Assembly: GCA_963383645.1 (NCBI GenBank)
Contig: OY726560.1
Coordinates: forward strand, 70,747,399 to 70,811,398
DNA: 64,000 bases
Reading direction: 5' to 3'
DNA from: Muscardinus avellanarius
Taxonomy: Eukaryota; Chordata; Mammalia; Rodentia; Gliridae
Below are positions 24,330 to 35,728 of the stretch, piece by piece; position 1 is the stretch's first letter; each line of letters begins with the position of its first letter. Both the position numbers and the translations under genes were made by a program. The notes below the pieces were generated by a model, which had not been told where the DNA came from, ran no database searches, and saw only the letters and a list, made by a program, of their open reading frames with translations.

Positions 24330-24450
24330 CAACCCTCTGATTTTATACAGAGGGAAGCTGAGGCCAAGCGCAACTGTATCTTACTCAAGGTCACGGGAAT
24401 ATAAGGGATAGAGCCAGTGTGAACTATGGTTCCTGGGCCTCTTGAGTGAT
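24330..24450 (-). mobile_element. MIR
   Basis: Antisense MIR: AGGGAAGCTGAGGCCAAGC, CTCAAGGTCACGGGAA. Confidence 0.6.
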
Positions 24451-26109
24451 GCGCTTTGTAAAACCTGCAGAAGTACCTACATCCAGATAAGAATCGTCAA
24501 GTGCATTTTGAAAAACCAGAGGACCAACACACAAATCTCTGCCTCCCCCGCAATCTGGAGAGCTGGGGACAGTGTAACATTTGCAATCTCATTTCTTTAC
24601 CTCTCCCGATGACAGCCAGTCTGCTAATTTGTGAAGGGGCTCTGAATCATGGAAGTGGCTACATTATGAAAGCCATAACCGATCTGATCCTTCCCCTCAG
24701 CTTATGCCCTGGAGCTACTCCTGTGACATCTTTGGGCTGATGAATCAAAAAGAAAAGGGAAGAAAGAAAGAAAAGAAGAAGAAAGGAATCACAGAAGAGA
24801 CTGGAGGTGTGTGGCTGTGGCCTGGATTTGGAAGCAAATGCAATTCAGGAGGAGGGAGGAAGGAAGGCACCCCCGGCATCCAGGAAGGAAGCTGACATTC
24901 GCTCACCTGGTAGCCTGAGGGGTGAGAGGAGATACAAATAAGGATTTTGGGCCAAAGAAAGTTGTAAATGTTGGCTGGTATAGTTGCAAAGTCAGATGGA
25001 TTTTTCTAGGCAGATAACCAGTCACAGTCGCTCCCAGACCAGCAAGTAAGAGAAGACTTTCTGTCTTCTCTTGAGTCCTTTCTGGACTCAAAGGAGGCCA
25101 AAAGCCGGAGACCAGAGTGTCTTTGGGATTCACTTTCTCTTAAAAGGTGAAGGTGGAGGTGGACCGGAGACCTGTCCTCTAATTTGTGGTTGGGGCTGGG
25201 TTTTACACTTAGCATATTATCAGAAAGTAAAGCATAACTACAGTTTAGTATATGGGAAATTTCACTAAAAACAAAACAAAACAAAAAAAAACCCACCAGT
25301 GTTCATTGAGTTCTCAGTATGTGTGAGACTAAATGCTTCACATGAGTATAGCCTGGAGTTGAAAGCCTCTGTGTTCCAACCCAGTACCATGAATTAAATA
25401 ATTTGCTCCTTCCCCTGGGTCTTGGATCTGGGCTCTTGTTATTCCCATTGTAATGCCATGGAAGTTGAGTCCCAGAGTGGCTCGGCGATTGGTCAGTGTT
25501 GCATAACCACACATTGATGGAACTGGGATTTCAGCCCAAGTGATTAGACTCACAATTGACAGAGCCAATCACTCTGTTCTATAGTCTCAAGATTTTTATA
25601 TCTTTGTAATGCTTGAAATTTTATAATGGGCACATGCTGCATTTGGAATTGAAAGTGTTATGAATATATATAGAAAACCTATGTCATTCCCAGGACACTT
25701 ACAAAAAAATTTTTTTCAAGTGGAGAATAGGGTCTTAAAAATCAAGACACTTAATAAACCAAATGGTATTCTACGTAAAATTATGATAGAAATAAAAACT
25801 ATAGTATAGCTGAGGAAATAACTATAGTTTCCCTTTAAAAATAAAGCACAAAGATATTGACAAAGATATATTGACACAAATAAATATGTATATACAATGA
25901 GAAATGCATAGCGTTATTAGGTTCTAAAGATGTGTCAACTAACTTCAAAGTACTGCACGTGCATATTAAAGTACTAAAACATATAATAAAAAAGGAAGCC
26001 AGTGTTGGCGAGGTTGGAGGTAGATGAAAAGCACTGCTGGGGCCTGAAGGTTGTTCAGAACTTCTGGAAAATGTGACAACTCTAAGCAGAAACCACTTTA
26101 AAATTTCAC

Positions 26110-26342
26110 TAATGTGCTGGGCATAGTGGTGCACGCTTATAATCCCAGCGCTTGGGAGGCGGAGACAGGAGGATCACACTGGTTCAAAGCCAGCCTCTGC
26201 ACTTAGTGAGGCTCTCAACAACTTAGTGAAACCCTGTCTCCAAATAAAATATAAAAAATAGGTCTGTGAGTATGGCCTGGAGGTAGAAAGATTCTGGGTT
26301 CCACCCCCAATACCACCAAAAAAAAAAAAAAAAAAAAAAGAA
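26110..26342 (+). mobile_element. dimeric SINE, 'AGTATGGCCTGG' subfamily
   Basis: Carries CTGTCTCCAAATAAAATATA and TGGGTTCCACCCCCAATACC. A poly(A) tail follows. Confidence 0.88.
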
Positions 26343-26633
26343 AAAGAAAAAAAATTCACTAATATTCTTTACAGCTAGCAGAGTGTCTTTCATATCGTAA
26401 GAATGCAAATATTTGATGAAAGAATGGGTAAAACTGTTCTTATCCTTTTACCTGTTAATTCTACTTTGGGCAATATATGCCAAGGAATTAATTTAAAAAT
26501 ATTTTTTGTAAATAAGTTCATATAAGTGCTATCCTCAATAGCAAAAAACGGAACATTATACATGCCACAATAGGAGAACACCTAGGTTAGGGAAGCTTCA
26601 TCCATACCAAAGACTCTGTTTAAACCAGAAAGC

Positions 26634-26872
26634 ACGCCGGGCGTGGTGGCGCACGCTTGTAATCCCCGCGCTTGGGAGGCTGAGACAGGAGGATCGCACA
26701 GGTTCGAAGCCAGCCTCAGCTACTTAGTGAGGCTCTCAGCAACTTAGCGAGACTCTGTTTCCAAATAAAATATAAAAAAGGTCTGGGAGTATAGCCTGGA
26801 GGTAGAAAGCCTCTGGGTTCCACCCCTAGTACCACCAAAACAAAAACAAAAACAAAAACAAAAACAAAAACC
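26634..26872 (+). mobile_element. dimeric SINE, young-looking
   Basis: CpGs are well kept (CGCCGGGCGTGGTGGCGCAC) and the tail is a clean (CAAAAA)n, so it is probably among the younger insertions. It lies 245 bp from VXN exon 2. Confidence 0.9.
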
Positions 26873-27114
26873 CCAGAAAGCACTATATATCAATGTCCGG
26901 TTCCTGGGGAAAGTGGCAGAAGAGGGGTCTTCTTCAGGGCTGTTTGGTGTTTGGTTGACATTTGTCCGTCGTTTGGGTTAAGGGAGGGTGGAGTGCAGCA
27001 ACAACCACGTGGGCATAAAGATCCCCCCTTGTTGTGGGGAGCAGGGAGAAGCAAAGAAGCCAGCATTGCCTTTGCAGCGAAAGCCAAGGGGGATTGAAAC
27101 TAAAGTTTCCTTAC

Positions 27115-27170
27115 ATTCTTGGTCAGGAGGTGTTGAGAGCTTTTGACTCTTCTCCTGGCTGGACTGGACA
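27115..27170 (-). CDS. VXN: VXN coding exon 2
   Basis: This 56-bp exon completes codon 23 (Val) and encodes SSPARRRVKSSQHLLTKN, ending in phase 0. The acceptor is CCTTGCAG|TGTCC and the donor is AAGAAT|GTAAGG. The product is strongly basic (RRR, K, K) and Ser-rich, so it is a candidate nuclear-localisation or phosphorylation stretch; that role is inference. It is too short to show as an ORF and was found by looking for the segment missing between exons 1 and 3. Its phase fits both neighbours exactly. Confidence 0.86.
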
Positions 27171-27334
27171 CTGCAAGGGGAGATAAAGAAAGGGTTTTAG
27201 AGAATGCACAGGAGCCTGACACAGCTACAGTAAACACTGAGAAGGTTGGGATCTGGAACAGGGCAGGGGCATATAGGAGGGAATAAGGAAATGAAGCAGG
27301 AAATGGGTTCCGTTCATTTTAAGATGTTACTCAG

Positions 27335-27838
27335 CTTGACTACATTAACGTTCAGCACAGCATCATTCACAATATCTAAAAGTTGGAAACAATAGAAATT
27401 TCCATGAACCCATCAATGGATAGATACATTGTAGCATATCTATACAATGGAATATTATTCCGCCTTGAAAAGGAATGAAATTCTGACATGCTACACATGG
27501 ATGAATCTTGAAAACTCTATGCTAGGTGAAATAAATGAGGCTATAAGGGCAAATATATTGTTTTTTTTTATCTCACTTACATGACATACCTAGAGACTTG
27601 GATTCACAGAGATGGAAAATAGAATTGTAGCTTACCTGGGGCTGGGGAGAACAGGACATTATTGTATAGTGGTTATAGAGTTTCACTTTAGCCTAATCAA
27701 AAACTCCTGGAGATGGATGGTGGCAATGGTTATACAGACTGTGAATGTATATGATGCCACGGAACCATACACTTAAAAATGATAAAATGGTAAATTCTGT
27801 GTTACATACATTTTACCGCAGTTAAAAAAAAACAGTTT
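27335..27838 (+). mobile_element. L1 3' end (L1MA/MB-like)
   Basis: TCACAATATCTAAAAGTTGG through ACAATGGAATATTATTC to a short A-run after TTTTACCGCAGTT. This is the last part of ORF2 plus 3'UTR, full of stops. Confidence 0.8.
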
Positions 27839-28064
27839 AATGAAATCAATTAACCATAAAATATTTTACATTATTCTACTGAGAAAGAGTGTGTGGATTT
27901 TATTGCAGATGGAGACACCCAAGCACCTATTTTTCACATTGCTGCCACTGGAGCTGAATTCTCACAAAGCCCTTTCTATCGCATATCGGATGAGTGGCGG
28001 GCCCTTGCTATCTCCTGCAGAGCCGCCCTGGCCCGGCAGCCGCCAGGGCAGAGCGCGGGCTCCT

Positions 28065-28220
28065 AGCCAAGGCTCTAGCCTCAGAACTTGGCCACTTGCC
28101 AGTTGTGTGCCGGGCAAGTTACTCACCCCCCCGGAAGGTCACTTTCCGCAGGTTTAAGACAGGAAATCGTAAGGACGGAATGATGATGGCGCCTAACTCG
28201 AGGGACGAGTCAAAGATAGG
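28065..28220 (+). mobile_element. MIR
   Basis: CTTGGCCACTTGCCAGTTGT and GGGCAAGTTACTCACC; its tail is diverged. Confidence 0.65.
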
Positions 28221-28463
28221 TGAGCCAGCGTTCATAAGACCCCCGCCCACACCTGGCCCCCAGTAAGTCCCCATCAGCTAGTGGTAGATATTAGGAGTTT
28301 TCTCTTTCTACACAGGATGAAAGGACCAACGAAGTCTGGAGATTATAGGATTATGTTAGGATTGCTCTTTCGGATGCATTCTTCATTTCCTCCTGATCTT
28401 CCTTGACCTCCTCCCCACTCCCTCCTCACTGTTACTATCCCCAAAGGAATTGCACGCGCACTT

Positions 28464-28667
28464 GTGTGTGTGTGTGTGTTACTGGGGACTGAACCCAGGG
28501 ACATTCTACCTCTGAACTACAGTCGTCCCAGCTCTATTTTATTTTGAAAGAGTCTTGCTAGGTTTGTGAGTCTCAGTACTTGCTGAGGTTGTCCTTGAAC
28601 CTGTGATCCTCCTGTCTCAGCCTCCCAAGTACTAGAATTACAGGCATGTGCCACCACCCCTGACAAA
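28464..28667 (-). mobile_element. dimeric SINE with (TG)n tail
   Basis: Antisense. ID half TACTGGGGACTGAACCCAGG, B1 half ending CACCACCCCTGAC. Confidence 0.86.
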
Positions 28668-28896
28668 ATAATTGTTTTTAATGCTTTGGTACCATTTATC
28701 CCAGAAATAGACCTGCTCTGGTATATCTCAGGAAACAACTTCTGATATAAATTCTTGGTAAAACCACAACTTTTATCTTTCGTAATTACTGTGAATTGTG
28801 TTTCAAAAAATTGTTTCCTTCCTTAAAGGGCCTCTTTCTCTCTCTAGAAAATAAGATTACACAGGTGTGTGTCCTTTTGCCCTTAAAAGACTTAAG

Positions 28897-29112
28897 AAAG
28901 CCAGGTGTGGTGGCACACGCTTGTAATCCCATATTTGGGAGGCTGAGCGCAGAGGATCGCGGTTCGTGCACAGCCTCAGCCACTTAGGGAGGCTCTCCGC
29001 AACTTAGTGGGACCCAGTTTCAAAATAAAGAATAATAATAAAAAAATATGGCTGGGGGTGTAGCTTGGAGGTCTAACGCCCCTGGGTTCCAGACCCACAC
29101 ACACACAAAAAA
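28897..29112 (+). mobile_element. dimeric SINE
   Basis: GCCAGGTGTGGTGGCACACG to CCACACACACACAAAA tail. Confidence 0.87.
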
Positions 29113-29390
29113 GACCTAAGAAGCACCCTAAGAGGTGCTGTTGCCATATTTTTGAGGTGTGAAGATGGCTCCATTTTAAAGAGGCATATATGAGGCACAG
29201 CCCAACAAGTGTGTGCTGGAGAGAGTGGCGGGCATGAAAAACAGTAGCTAGATAAGGCTGGCAGTGTGCTCTGCGGGCTGATGGCCTCTGTGTCTCTTCC
29301 ACCTTTGCAGAGCTCGAGGGGTGAGTTCTCCTCATTAACTCTGCCATATTGACGTGGATCCTGGGGAGTGCAGGGTGCTCCATTAATGGT

Positions 29391-29432
29391 AGGACAAACC
29401 CACACTCTTAACCACTAGGCTACACTGCCCAG
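29391..29432 (-). mobile_element. MIR 5' head
   Basis: Antisense of the tRNA-like MIR start (CAGTGTAGCCTAGTGGTTAA). It could be mistaken for a tRNA fragment. Confidence 0.55.
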
Positions 29433-29599
29433 ACCGCGGAGCTCACGTTCCACAAGCTGGGTGACTGCACCTCGATACTCAGGGCTGACGCGTGGCCCGA
29501 GGAAAGGCCCATCTGGGACTTTGTTAGGTAAAATCAAGCCAACGCCTGCCTGCCTGCCTTTCTTCTTTTCTTCCCTCTATTTCCCTCCCTCCCTTTCTT

Positions 29600-29772
29600 C
29601 ATTTGTACTAGGGATTAAACCCAGGGGCATTCTACCTCTGAGATCTGCCTTTTCTTTTTAAATTTTGAAACAAGGACTTGCTAAGTTTTTGAGGCTGGCC
29701 TCAAACCTGTGATCCTCCTGGCTCAGCCTCCCAAGTATCCAAGTACTGGGATTACAGACACGTGCCAGGGCA
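29600..29772 (-). mobile_element. dimeric SINE, internally altered
   Basis: An 8-base local duplication (AAGTATCCAAGTACTGGG) occurs in the B1 half. Confidence 0.82.
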
Positions 29773-30124
29773 TATGGGGTGGGATGAAGGGTCAGCAATC
29801 TCTGGGCAGTGACCCAAGACCCGCTGGCACTTGCTTCCCTCACCTAGAGTCCTCTGCTGGGAATGTTTGAGCAGCTGAGTGAAGCAGAGCAGGAAGGCGG
29901 AAGTGCTGGACTCTGTTTATGACCCAACAGAAAACAGCAAATGCTTCTTTTCTAGAGAACAACTTCCTGAGCTGTGGAAGGTCGTGAGTACTGATGAACA
30001 CTTGGCTTAATCCTGGGAAGAAGCCACGAATGAAAATGGCGAGGAGGGAATACAGGTTTAAATATTTATCTTTGAACATACTAATTGCTCCATGTAGAGG
30101 CCAAAAATAGAAATCACTTTGGAC

Positions 30125-30325
30125 GTGATGTATTCAGTGGTGTTGACTGCATGCTAGCTACTGTTCTACATGCTTCATATACCAACTCACTTATTTCCCA
30201 TAATAGTCTGGGTGATAAATTCTGTTGTTCCCTTTTACAGAAGTGCAAACTCTGGCCCAGAAAGTGAAGTCGCTTGTTCAAGGTCCCACAGCACAGAAGT
30301 GGCCAGCAGGTTCTTAAGCATCTTG
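30125..30325 (-). mobile_element. MIR, long copy
   Basis: Antisense: TGCATGCTAGCTACTG, TTTTACAGAAGTGCAAAC, CAAGGTCCCACAGCACAG. Confidence 0.7.
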
Positions 30326-30355
30326 TCATTGGCCTTTTGCTCCCTTTAAATGTTT

Positions 30356-30558
30356 TCTTGCTGGGCACGGTGGCAGATACCTGGGATCCCGGTACTTGGG
30401 AGGCTGAGACAGGAGGATCACAGGTTTGTGGCCAGCCTCAGCAACTTAGCAAAGCCACCTGCAGCTTAGTGAGACCTTGTTTCAAAATAAAACATGAAAT
30501 AGGCCCTGGCTCAGTCCTCAGTTCTTTCCACCCACCCCCCAACACACACACACATTTT
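30356..30558 (+). mobile_element. dimeric SINE
   Basis: GCTGGGCACGGTGGCAGATA; the ID half is partly deleted (ends CCTGGCTCAGTCCTCAG). Confidence 0.82.
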
Positions 30559-30789
30559 TTTATTACAGAAAAAAGACATTTTAAACATTATCATCTTTGC
30601 TTCCAATTGGTATTCTCCTCATATAAAATAAATAGAAAAATAGAAGTAAAGTTTAGGTTCTCTTTCTACTTCTCTCTAACTCTACTTTCTCCTTCCCCGG
30701 GATCACTGAGGTTACTAATTTTTCCTGCATCTTTCTGTTCTATGTTTATATACTATTCTCCAAATTTGTATTCATAAACAGTAGATAGC

Positions 30790-31140
30790 GTTATTTTGTA
30801 TTTCCAATTTTATAGAAATGCTATCATACATATATAATTTCTCGGCTTGCTTTTTAATTTATCTTTTTTCATTCAACATCCATGTATGGGGCTTGGTAGT
30901 ATGGTTCAGTGGTAGAGTGTCTAGCATGCTTGATCCCCAACACTACAATAAAATAAAATAAAATAAAATAAAACACAATAAAAAGGTCCATCTCTGTCCA
31001 CCCACACAGCTCTGTCTCCTTGCTGTTGACCACTGTGGAGTATTTCATGGTATGATGACACCATTCCTCTCTTCATGGATACTTCGGTTATTCTCTGATT
31101 TTTTTCCCCCTTAGGATCAAAGCCACGGTGAACACCCACA
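30790..31140 (-). mobile_element. antisense LINE fragment with inserted ID SINE
   Basis: ATTCAACATCCATGTATGG, then GGAGTATTTCATGGTATGAT and CTTCATGGATACTTCGGTTA resemble antisense L1/L2 3' sequence. The ID monomer with (AAAAT)n tail is at 30887-30982. Confidence 0.5.
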
Positions 31141-32170
31141 GGTGAAAGGCCCCCATGGGCTATTTACCAAAAAACAGAATGGCTGGCTAAGAAGTGTCTG
31201 TTTTGACTTTCAGAATCTCCAGAGAGAATTTCAAGTCCTACATGCGGGCAGACTCCCAGCTCTTTCTCCTCTCTCTCTTTGGCAGTAGATGTCTGACGCT
31301 TAACTGACTTTTGGTGGGCTGCATCTTTGTGGCCAGGCTGGGTCTTGACCTTCCCCCCTGCACATGGCCCTGTCGGGCTGACCTGGGAGGGAGGGAGGGA
31401 GAAGGGGACCGGTCCACTGTGGACTCACAACACCAGCAAATGCCCAGCCCACTTCATTCAAGCCTGACAACGAGACAGGGCTAAGTGGAGCCTCTCCCGG
31501 GAAAACAGGGACTGCAGAGCCACAACAGGGGTGAGGAAATTCCTCAACTGGGGATGCTCTGGGTCAGCTCAGCCTTACACAAAGCCCTGGGATTTAGCAC
31601 TGATCACGAGGCCACAGGACTCAGGGAGTCAGGCAGTTTGGCAGTTTGGTGGTACAAGGTCCAGGTGGGGTCCGGCAGGGGGCTGGGATTCCGTGGGGGC
31701 CAGTCTGGGGCAGGAGACTGTTTATCTGCGTGGTAGGACTTGGGGCTACTGTGTGAGTATTTCTCCCCACATTTTATGGCACAGTCAGAAATCCTAGTTT
31801 TGAACCTGCTGGTTCTCTTTTGAGAAGCCCCTTGCTCACTGGAGAAAATGAAAGACTCTCTCTCCTCATCTGGGAATTTTGTTGCCTTCAACAATGACTC
31901 GCTGTCACTTCTATTCAGCCTGTGGGTTGTCAGGGTTGAATGAAGAGACACATTTTTCCTCCTGCTAGACTGCTTCCCAAGGACTGATGTTTATCCTGTG
32001 CCTCCTTCCCAGACAAAAAAATTTAAAAAGGAAAAAAAATTAAATACCATCCAAACAGAGGACCTATCAGACCTCAGGGACCCGAGGGCGCGCGCCACAA
32101 GCGCACGTGACTGTCCTCCCCCTGCGCACCAGATGCCCGTGAAGCCACCGTCAAAGGCAACGACACTCAC

Positions 32171-32237
32171 CTTTGGACGGAATCACGGTGGTGAAAACTT
32201 CTATGTTTTCATCGCTGCAGCTGTAAATCTGATGCAT
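32171..32237 (-). CDS. VXN: VXN coding exon 1 (start codon)
   Basis: This exon encodes residues 1-22, MHQIYSCSDENIEVFTTVIP then SK, plus the first base of codon 23. The ATG lies at 32237-32235 in a good context, with A at -3 (GCGACCATG). The donor is AAAG|GTGAGTG just below 32171, which leaves phase 1. This start was chosen because it gives the family's N-terminus. The exon continues rightward into a 5'UTR whose limit cannot be fixed from sequence alone. The segment is polar and contains a DEN acidic patch. Nothing looks broken. Confidence 0.88.
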
Positions 32238-32500
32238 GGTCGCAGCTGCGTCTCTCGCCGGCTCCGGGAACCCTAGTCTCCAGCCTTCCTGATCCGTTCT
32301 GGCTTCTGGATCATTGTGCAGGTCCACAAAAGACGGGCTGGGGCTGTGAGCTCATCTCATTCCACAGTCTTCGCAGCAACATTTTCTAATCCCATCTGTC
32401 CTTTTTTTTTTTTTTTTCCTAAATGAATCCTATTATTGCAAACCTTCGATGAGCGTGGAGGCTCCCGTCTCCTCCCAGCAAGGAGGTACTTAACGTGTTT
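32238..32500 (-). promoter_or_regulatory. VXN: VXN 5'UTR / promoter-proximal region
   Basis: The region upstream of the start codon is repeat-free for about 160 bp and moderately GC-rich (GCCGGCGAGAGACGCAGC near the ATG). It then meets a T17 run at 32402. No TATA box or unambiguous CpG island is visible. A CpG-containing patch (GAGGGCGCGCGCC) lies just inside intron 1 at about 32083. The transcription start cannot be placed. Confidence 0.35.
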
Positions 32501-33020
32501 CTTTGGCCGTGTCTGCAGCAGGGAATTTGGAAGTCTTTTGTGAAGTGCCGGGGAAGTGAAATCGCCTACTCCTTGAACACCAGGGTTGGCTGGAGAATGT
32601 TTCCACCAGAAAGGAAACGTGAATTTTGATACCAATAATTCATCTTCTGATTTCAGAAATGAAGAGCTTTCTTTTCTTTTTTTTTCCTTCCCCCTGTAGG
32701 AGAACTAGATATCTAGTTGTCATGTGCTAACTTGGCTTCCTTCGAAGTTTCTATTTTGAACAAAAGGACTGTTTCTCCTGAAAATTTTTGCCTCGTGCCA
32801 TAACATGACAAGGCTGACATTTCTGGTCATGTGTGGAGCATCTCTTTTACAATCTTTCAGGTGCTTAGAGGGACAGGTGTCAGGCGGCAGACCAATGTGA
32901 GGAGCCCAATCACAGAAAGTTTACATTACTATTATCCTATACATCTTAACATATTTACCATCTTATATATCCTGTGTTATATACTATCCTATGCATGTTA
33001 TATGTTTCCCCTATACATTC

Positions 33021-33022
<2 letters not shown>

Positions 33023-33115
<93 letters not shown>

Positions 33116-33117
33116 GT
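33023..33117. repeat. compound (CT)n(TA)n(CA)n(TA)n microsatellite
   Basis: Four consecutive dinucleotide blocks. Confidence 0.96.
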
Positions 33118-33224
33118 ATACAAGATAAGGTTATGATTGAAGTAAATATATCATGCCAAACCCACTACCTTTTGTTACACCATTATAGCTTTACTGCATA
33201 ATAATACTGATGTCAACATAATAA

Positions 33225-33410
33225 TATTCATAATGATGTGTGTCTGGCCTTTATAAAACACTTGCTATAAGCTTAGATAGCTTGATGTATAATCTCATTT
33301 TAATACTTAAAACTACCCAATGAGACTATTATTTTTTGCCATGTTATAGGGGAGGAAATTGAGTCATAAAGAGATTGAGAAACTTTGCTGAGATTAAAAG
33401 AGCTAGTTTA
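33225..33410 (-). mobile_element. MIR
   Basis: Antisense: GCTATAAGCTTAGATAGC, GGGGAGGAAATTGAGTCA. Confidence 0.65.
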
Positions 33411-33412
33411 CC

Positions 33413-33602
33413 CAGTTTGGGTGGTATGCAGGTAGTCCCAGCTACTCAGGAGGTTGAAGCAGGAGGATTACAAATTTGAGGCCTGTCTGGCTAACTTAAT
33501 GAGACCCTTTCTTAAAATAAAAAATTAAAATGTTTGTGGATAGAACTCAGCAGTAGAGCACCTCTGGATTTAATTCCAACTACTGTCCTCATCCCAGTAA
33601 AA
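33413..33602 (+). mobile_element. old SINE (B1-ID type)
   Basis: GTCCCAGCTACTCAGGAGGT head; both halves diverged. Confidence 0.7.
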
Positions 33603-33979
33603 AAGCTTACATTGCGTGACTCCAAAGTGAACACACTTAACCTCTAAATTAGACTGTTCTACAAAGCCATACTTTCACTTTTAATTTAGATGGACCTCGT
33701 TCATAATATCTTAGCTGTGGAGTTAACATCATTAATATTTCTAGAGTAGAGAAATTCAGGGCATTTACTGATCAGGTAGGTATCAACATTTCCCTTCTTT
33801 CTTGGACAGTTGTACCCAGCTACAGAAGATGGCTCTGGTCTGGACTGGTCCCCCTGGCCACATGTGATTGGACCAGAGTGGACATCTAACTCAAACTGCT
33901 GCCTTCTGGAAACTGAAACTGGGTTTTGGTCTGGGGCCAGAGGGAAGGTGTGAACTCAATATCTGGGTGGTATTTATTA
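33603..33979. other. unique stretch
   Basis: Nothing recognised. Confidence 0.5.
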
Positions 33980-34400
33980 TGTTTATAGTACCCTGATTCA
34001 CAATAGCCAAAATATGAAACCAGCCTAGGTGTCCATCAACAGATTAATCTTTACAAAATCACGGCATATACACACAGTAGAATTCTACTTAGCCATAAAG
34101 AAGAAGAAAATTATGTCATTTGTAGGAAAATAGATGGAATTGGAGAATATTATGCTAAATGGGATTAGTTACAAAAAGCGAAAGGTCAGATGCTTCCCCT
34201 CATATGGGGAGCTGGAGAGAATTGGGATCCAGGAGGGACTCCAGACAAAGGAGAAGGAACCCCAGTGGAGTGATGGAGGAGGCCTAAGGGAGGGAGGCAG
34301 GTGGGGGGAGGGCGACTCGATGAAGGAAACACTTCAGTGGACAGGATGCACAAAATTATCAATGCCAATCTCAGTGCTGCGCTCGGGAGCGTGAAAGAGC
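33980..34400 (+). mobile_element. L1 3' fragment (rodent lineage)
   Basis: CACAATAGCCAAAATATG, GTGTCCATCAACAGATTAAT, AGCCATAAAGAAGAAG, then GGTCAGATGCTTCCCCTCAT. It is the same region as the L1 at 58141. Confidence 0.78.
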
Positions 34401-34846
34401 AGGTGGGAGCCGGGAGGCTGGCCTGCCGAGTGCCATGTGCGTGTCTGTCTCTACCATTCGGAACTCCATCATGACGAATGCTTACAATGTGCCAGTAATA
34501 AAAAATCTGGGTGGTTCTCAGGGCTGCTAATGGGGCAAATTGAGGGGAAACCGGTAGGAATTCTGTACTGCTGGTGAGGAAGGCACCTGGGCCTCGAATG
34601 CAAATCCAGGTTAAAGAGTTATAGCTGGTGTTGTGAGTGGGTTCCGTCATCAACAGAGGCCAAACATGTCTGTGTCTTTCCCCAGTGTCAGAATTTATTG
34701 AATAATAATAAATTCACAAGCTATACCACTTTCATCTGTGGCAGTTTACTTCTTTCTCAGTAGATATATAGCTTATTTCCATTAAAAAAAATTAGAAACA
34801 GGGCTGCAACATACAACCCTGTGTCTTTACATATGTCTTTAAATTT

Positions 34847-35054
34847 TTTTTTTTTTTGTGTGTGGTGCTGGGAATTGAACCTGGGGAGATTCTACCTCTG
34901 AGCTCCACCCCTAGCCATATTTTATTTTGAAGCAGGGTCTCACTAAGTTTCTGACAGCCTCACTAAATTGCTAAGGCTGGCTTTGAACCTGTGATCTTCC
35001 TGTCACAGCCTCCCAAATGTTGGGGTTACAGGTGTGCACCGCCAGGCCTGGCGT
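34847..35054 (-). mobile_element. dimeric SINE
   Basis: GTGGTGCTGGGAATTGAACC to GCACCGCCAGGCCTGGC. Confidence 0.87.
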
Positions 35055-35154
35055 GTCTTCTAATATTTCTGTAGGGATCATGCATGTTTAAAGTTCTGAG
35101 GAATTTTTCCAAACTGCTTTCCAAAAATTTTGCATCCATTAACCTTCCAACCAA

Positions 35155-35182
35155 CCTTCCTTCCTTCCTTCCCTCTCTCCCC

Positions 35183-35224
<42 letters not shown>

Positions 35225-35329
35225 CTCCCTCTTTCTTTCTCTTTCTTTCTTTCCTTCTTTCTTTTCTTTCTTTCTCTCCCTCCCTTTCTTTCCTTCTTTC
35301 TTTTCTTTCTTTCTCTCCCTCCCTCCTCC

Positions 35330-35376
<47 letters not shown>

Positions 35377-35603
35377 TTTTTCTTTCTTTCTTTTTGGTGG
35401 TACTGGGGTTCCTGGAAGCCCTTCTACCTCCGGGCTACACTCCCAGACCTATTTTTACATTTTTATTTGGAAACAGGGTCTCCTAAACCAGCGCGTGCGG
35501 CTGGCTTCGAACCTGCGCGATCCTTCTGTCTCTGCCTCCCAAGCGCGGGGATTACAAGCGTGCGCCACCACGCCTGGCCTGTCTTTCTTTCTTTCCTTCC
35601 TTC

Positions 35604-35657
<54 letters not shown>
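35155..35657. repeat. (TTTC)n tract with an embedded SINE
   Basis: Pyrimidine tetranucleotides at 35155-35392 and 35581-35657 flank the antisense 'CTTCCAGGAACC' SINE (35393-35580). The tracts probably derive from its tail and target-site copy. The roughly 200-codon Ser/Leu/Phe frame here is an artefact. Confidence 0.92.
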
Positions 35658-35658
<1 letters not shown>

Positions 35659-35728
35659 ATATATAATATTATATATATAATATATATATTATATTATATA
35701 TAATATATAATATAATATATATAATATG
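35658..35728. repeat. (TA)n-rich tract
   Basis: TATATAATATTATATATAAT repeats immediately after the TTTC block. Confidence 0.95.

Larger units (their letters stand above)
20782..27114 (-). other. VXN: VXN intron 2
   Basis: Intron of 6.3 kb with six dimeric SINEs, a Tigger 3' half (22171-22475), (TG)n and (GA)n tracts, a MIR (24330-24450) and an old LINE-like stretch near 26395-26605. The stretches 22480-23640 and 24450-26100 show nothing recognisable beyond AT-rich unique sequence. Confidence 0.8.
27171..32170 (-). other. VXN: VXN intron 1
   Basis: Intron of 5.0 kb. It carries an L1 3' end (27335-27838), three MIR pieces, four dimeric SINEs, an ID monomer and an antisense LINE piece (30790-31140). 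The 1 kb nearest exon 1 (31140-32170) is repeat-poor and is the best place to look for intronic regulatory sequence. Confidence 0.8.
9888..32237 (-). other. VXN: VXN (vexin) gene, coding span, six exons
   Basis: Joining six spliced coding pieces (67, 56, 151, 62, 92 and 181 bp) gives a 202-residue protein with stop codon. Intron phases are 1, 0, 1, 0, 2 and each boundary has AG/GT consensus. I recognise the protein from family knowledge as vexin (human C8orf46, about 207 aa). It is a small vertebrate protein with no known enzymatic domain, reported in Xenopus to promote neuronal differentiation and to associate with membrane and nucleus. Visible features: a polar N-terminus (MHQIYSCSDENIEVF), a basic SSPARRRVKSSQHLL stretch, an Arg/Pro-rich centre, an Ala-rich insert, and a basic then conserved C-terminus (HKKKSEYVGATNSAFEAD). 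There is no signal peptide or membrane segment. All exons are open and phase-compatible, so the gene looks functional. The family assignment is from memory and was not searched. Confidence 0.85.

Noticed and set aside
29391..29432. Possible tRNA fragment (GTAGCCTAGTGGTTAA)
   Set aside because: Matches the tRNA-derived head of MIR.
29461..29540. Minus-strand exon-like segment ending GGAAC|GTGAGC
   Set aside because: Tested as VXN exon 2 and rejected because the true exon 2 is at 27115-27170 with exact phase and peptide.
35084..35680. 198-codon plus-strand frame rich in Ser, Leu and Phe
   Set aside because: It is the (TTTC)n tract plus an antisense SINE.
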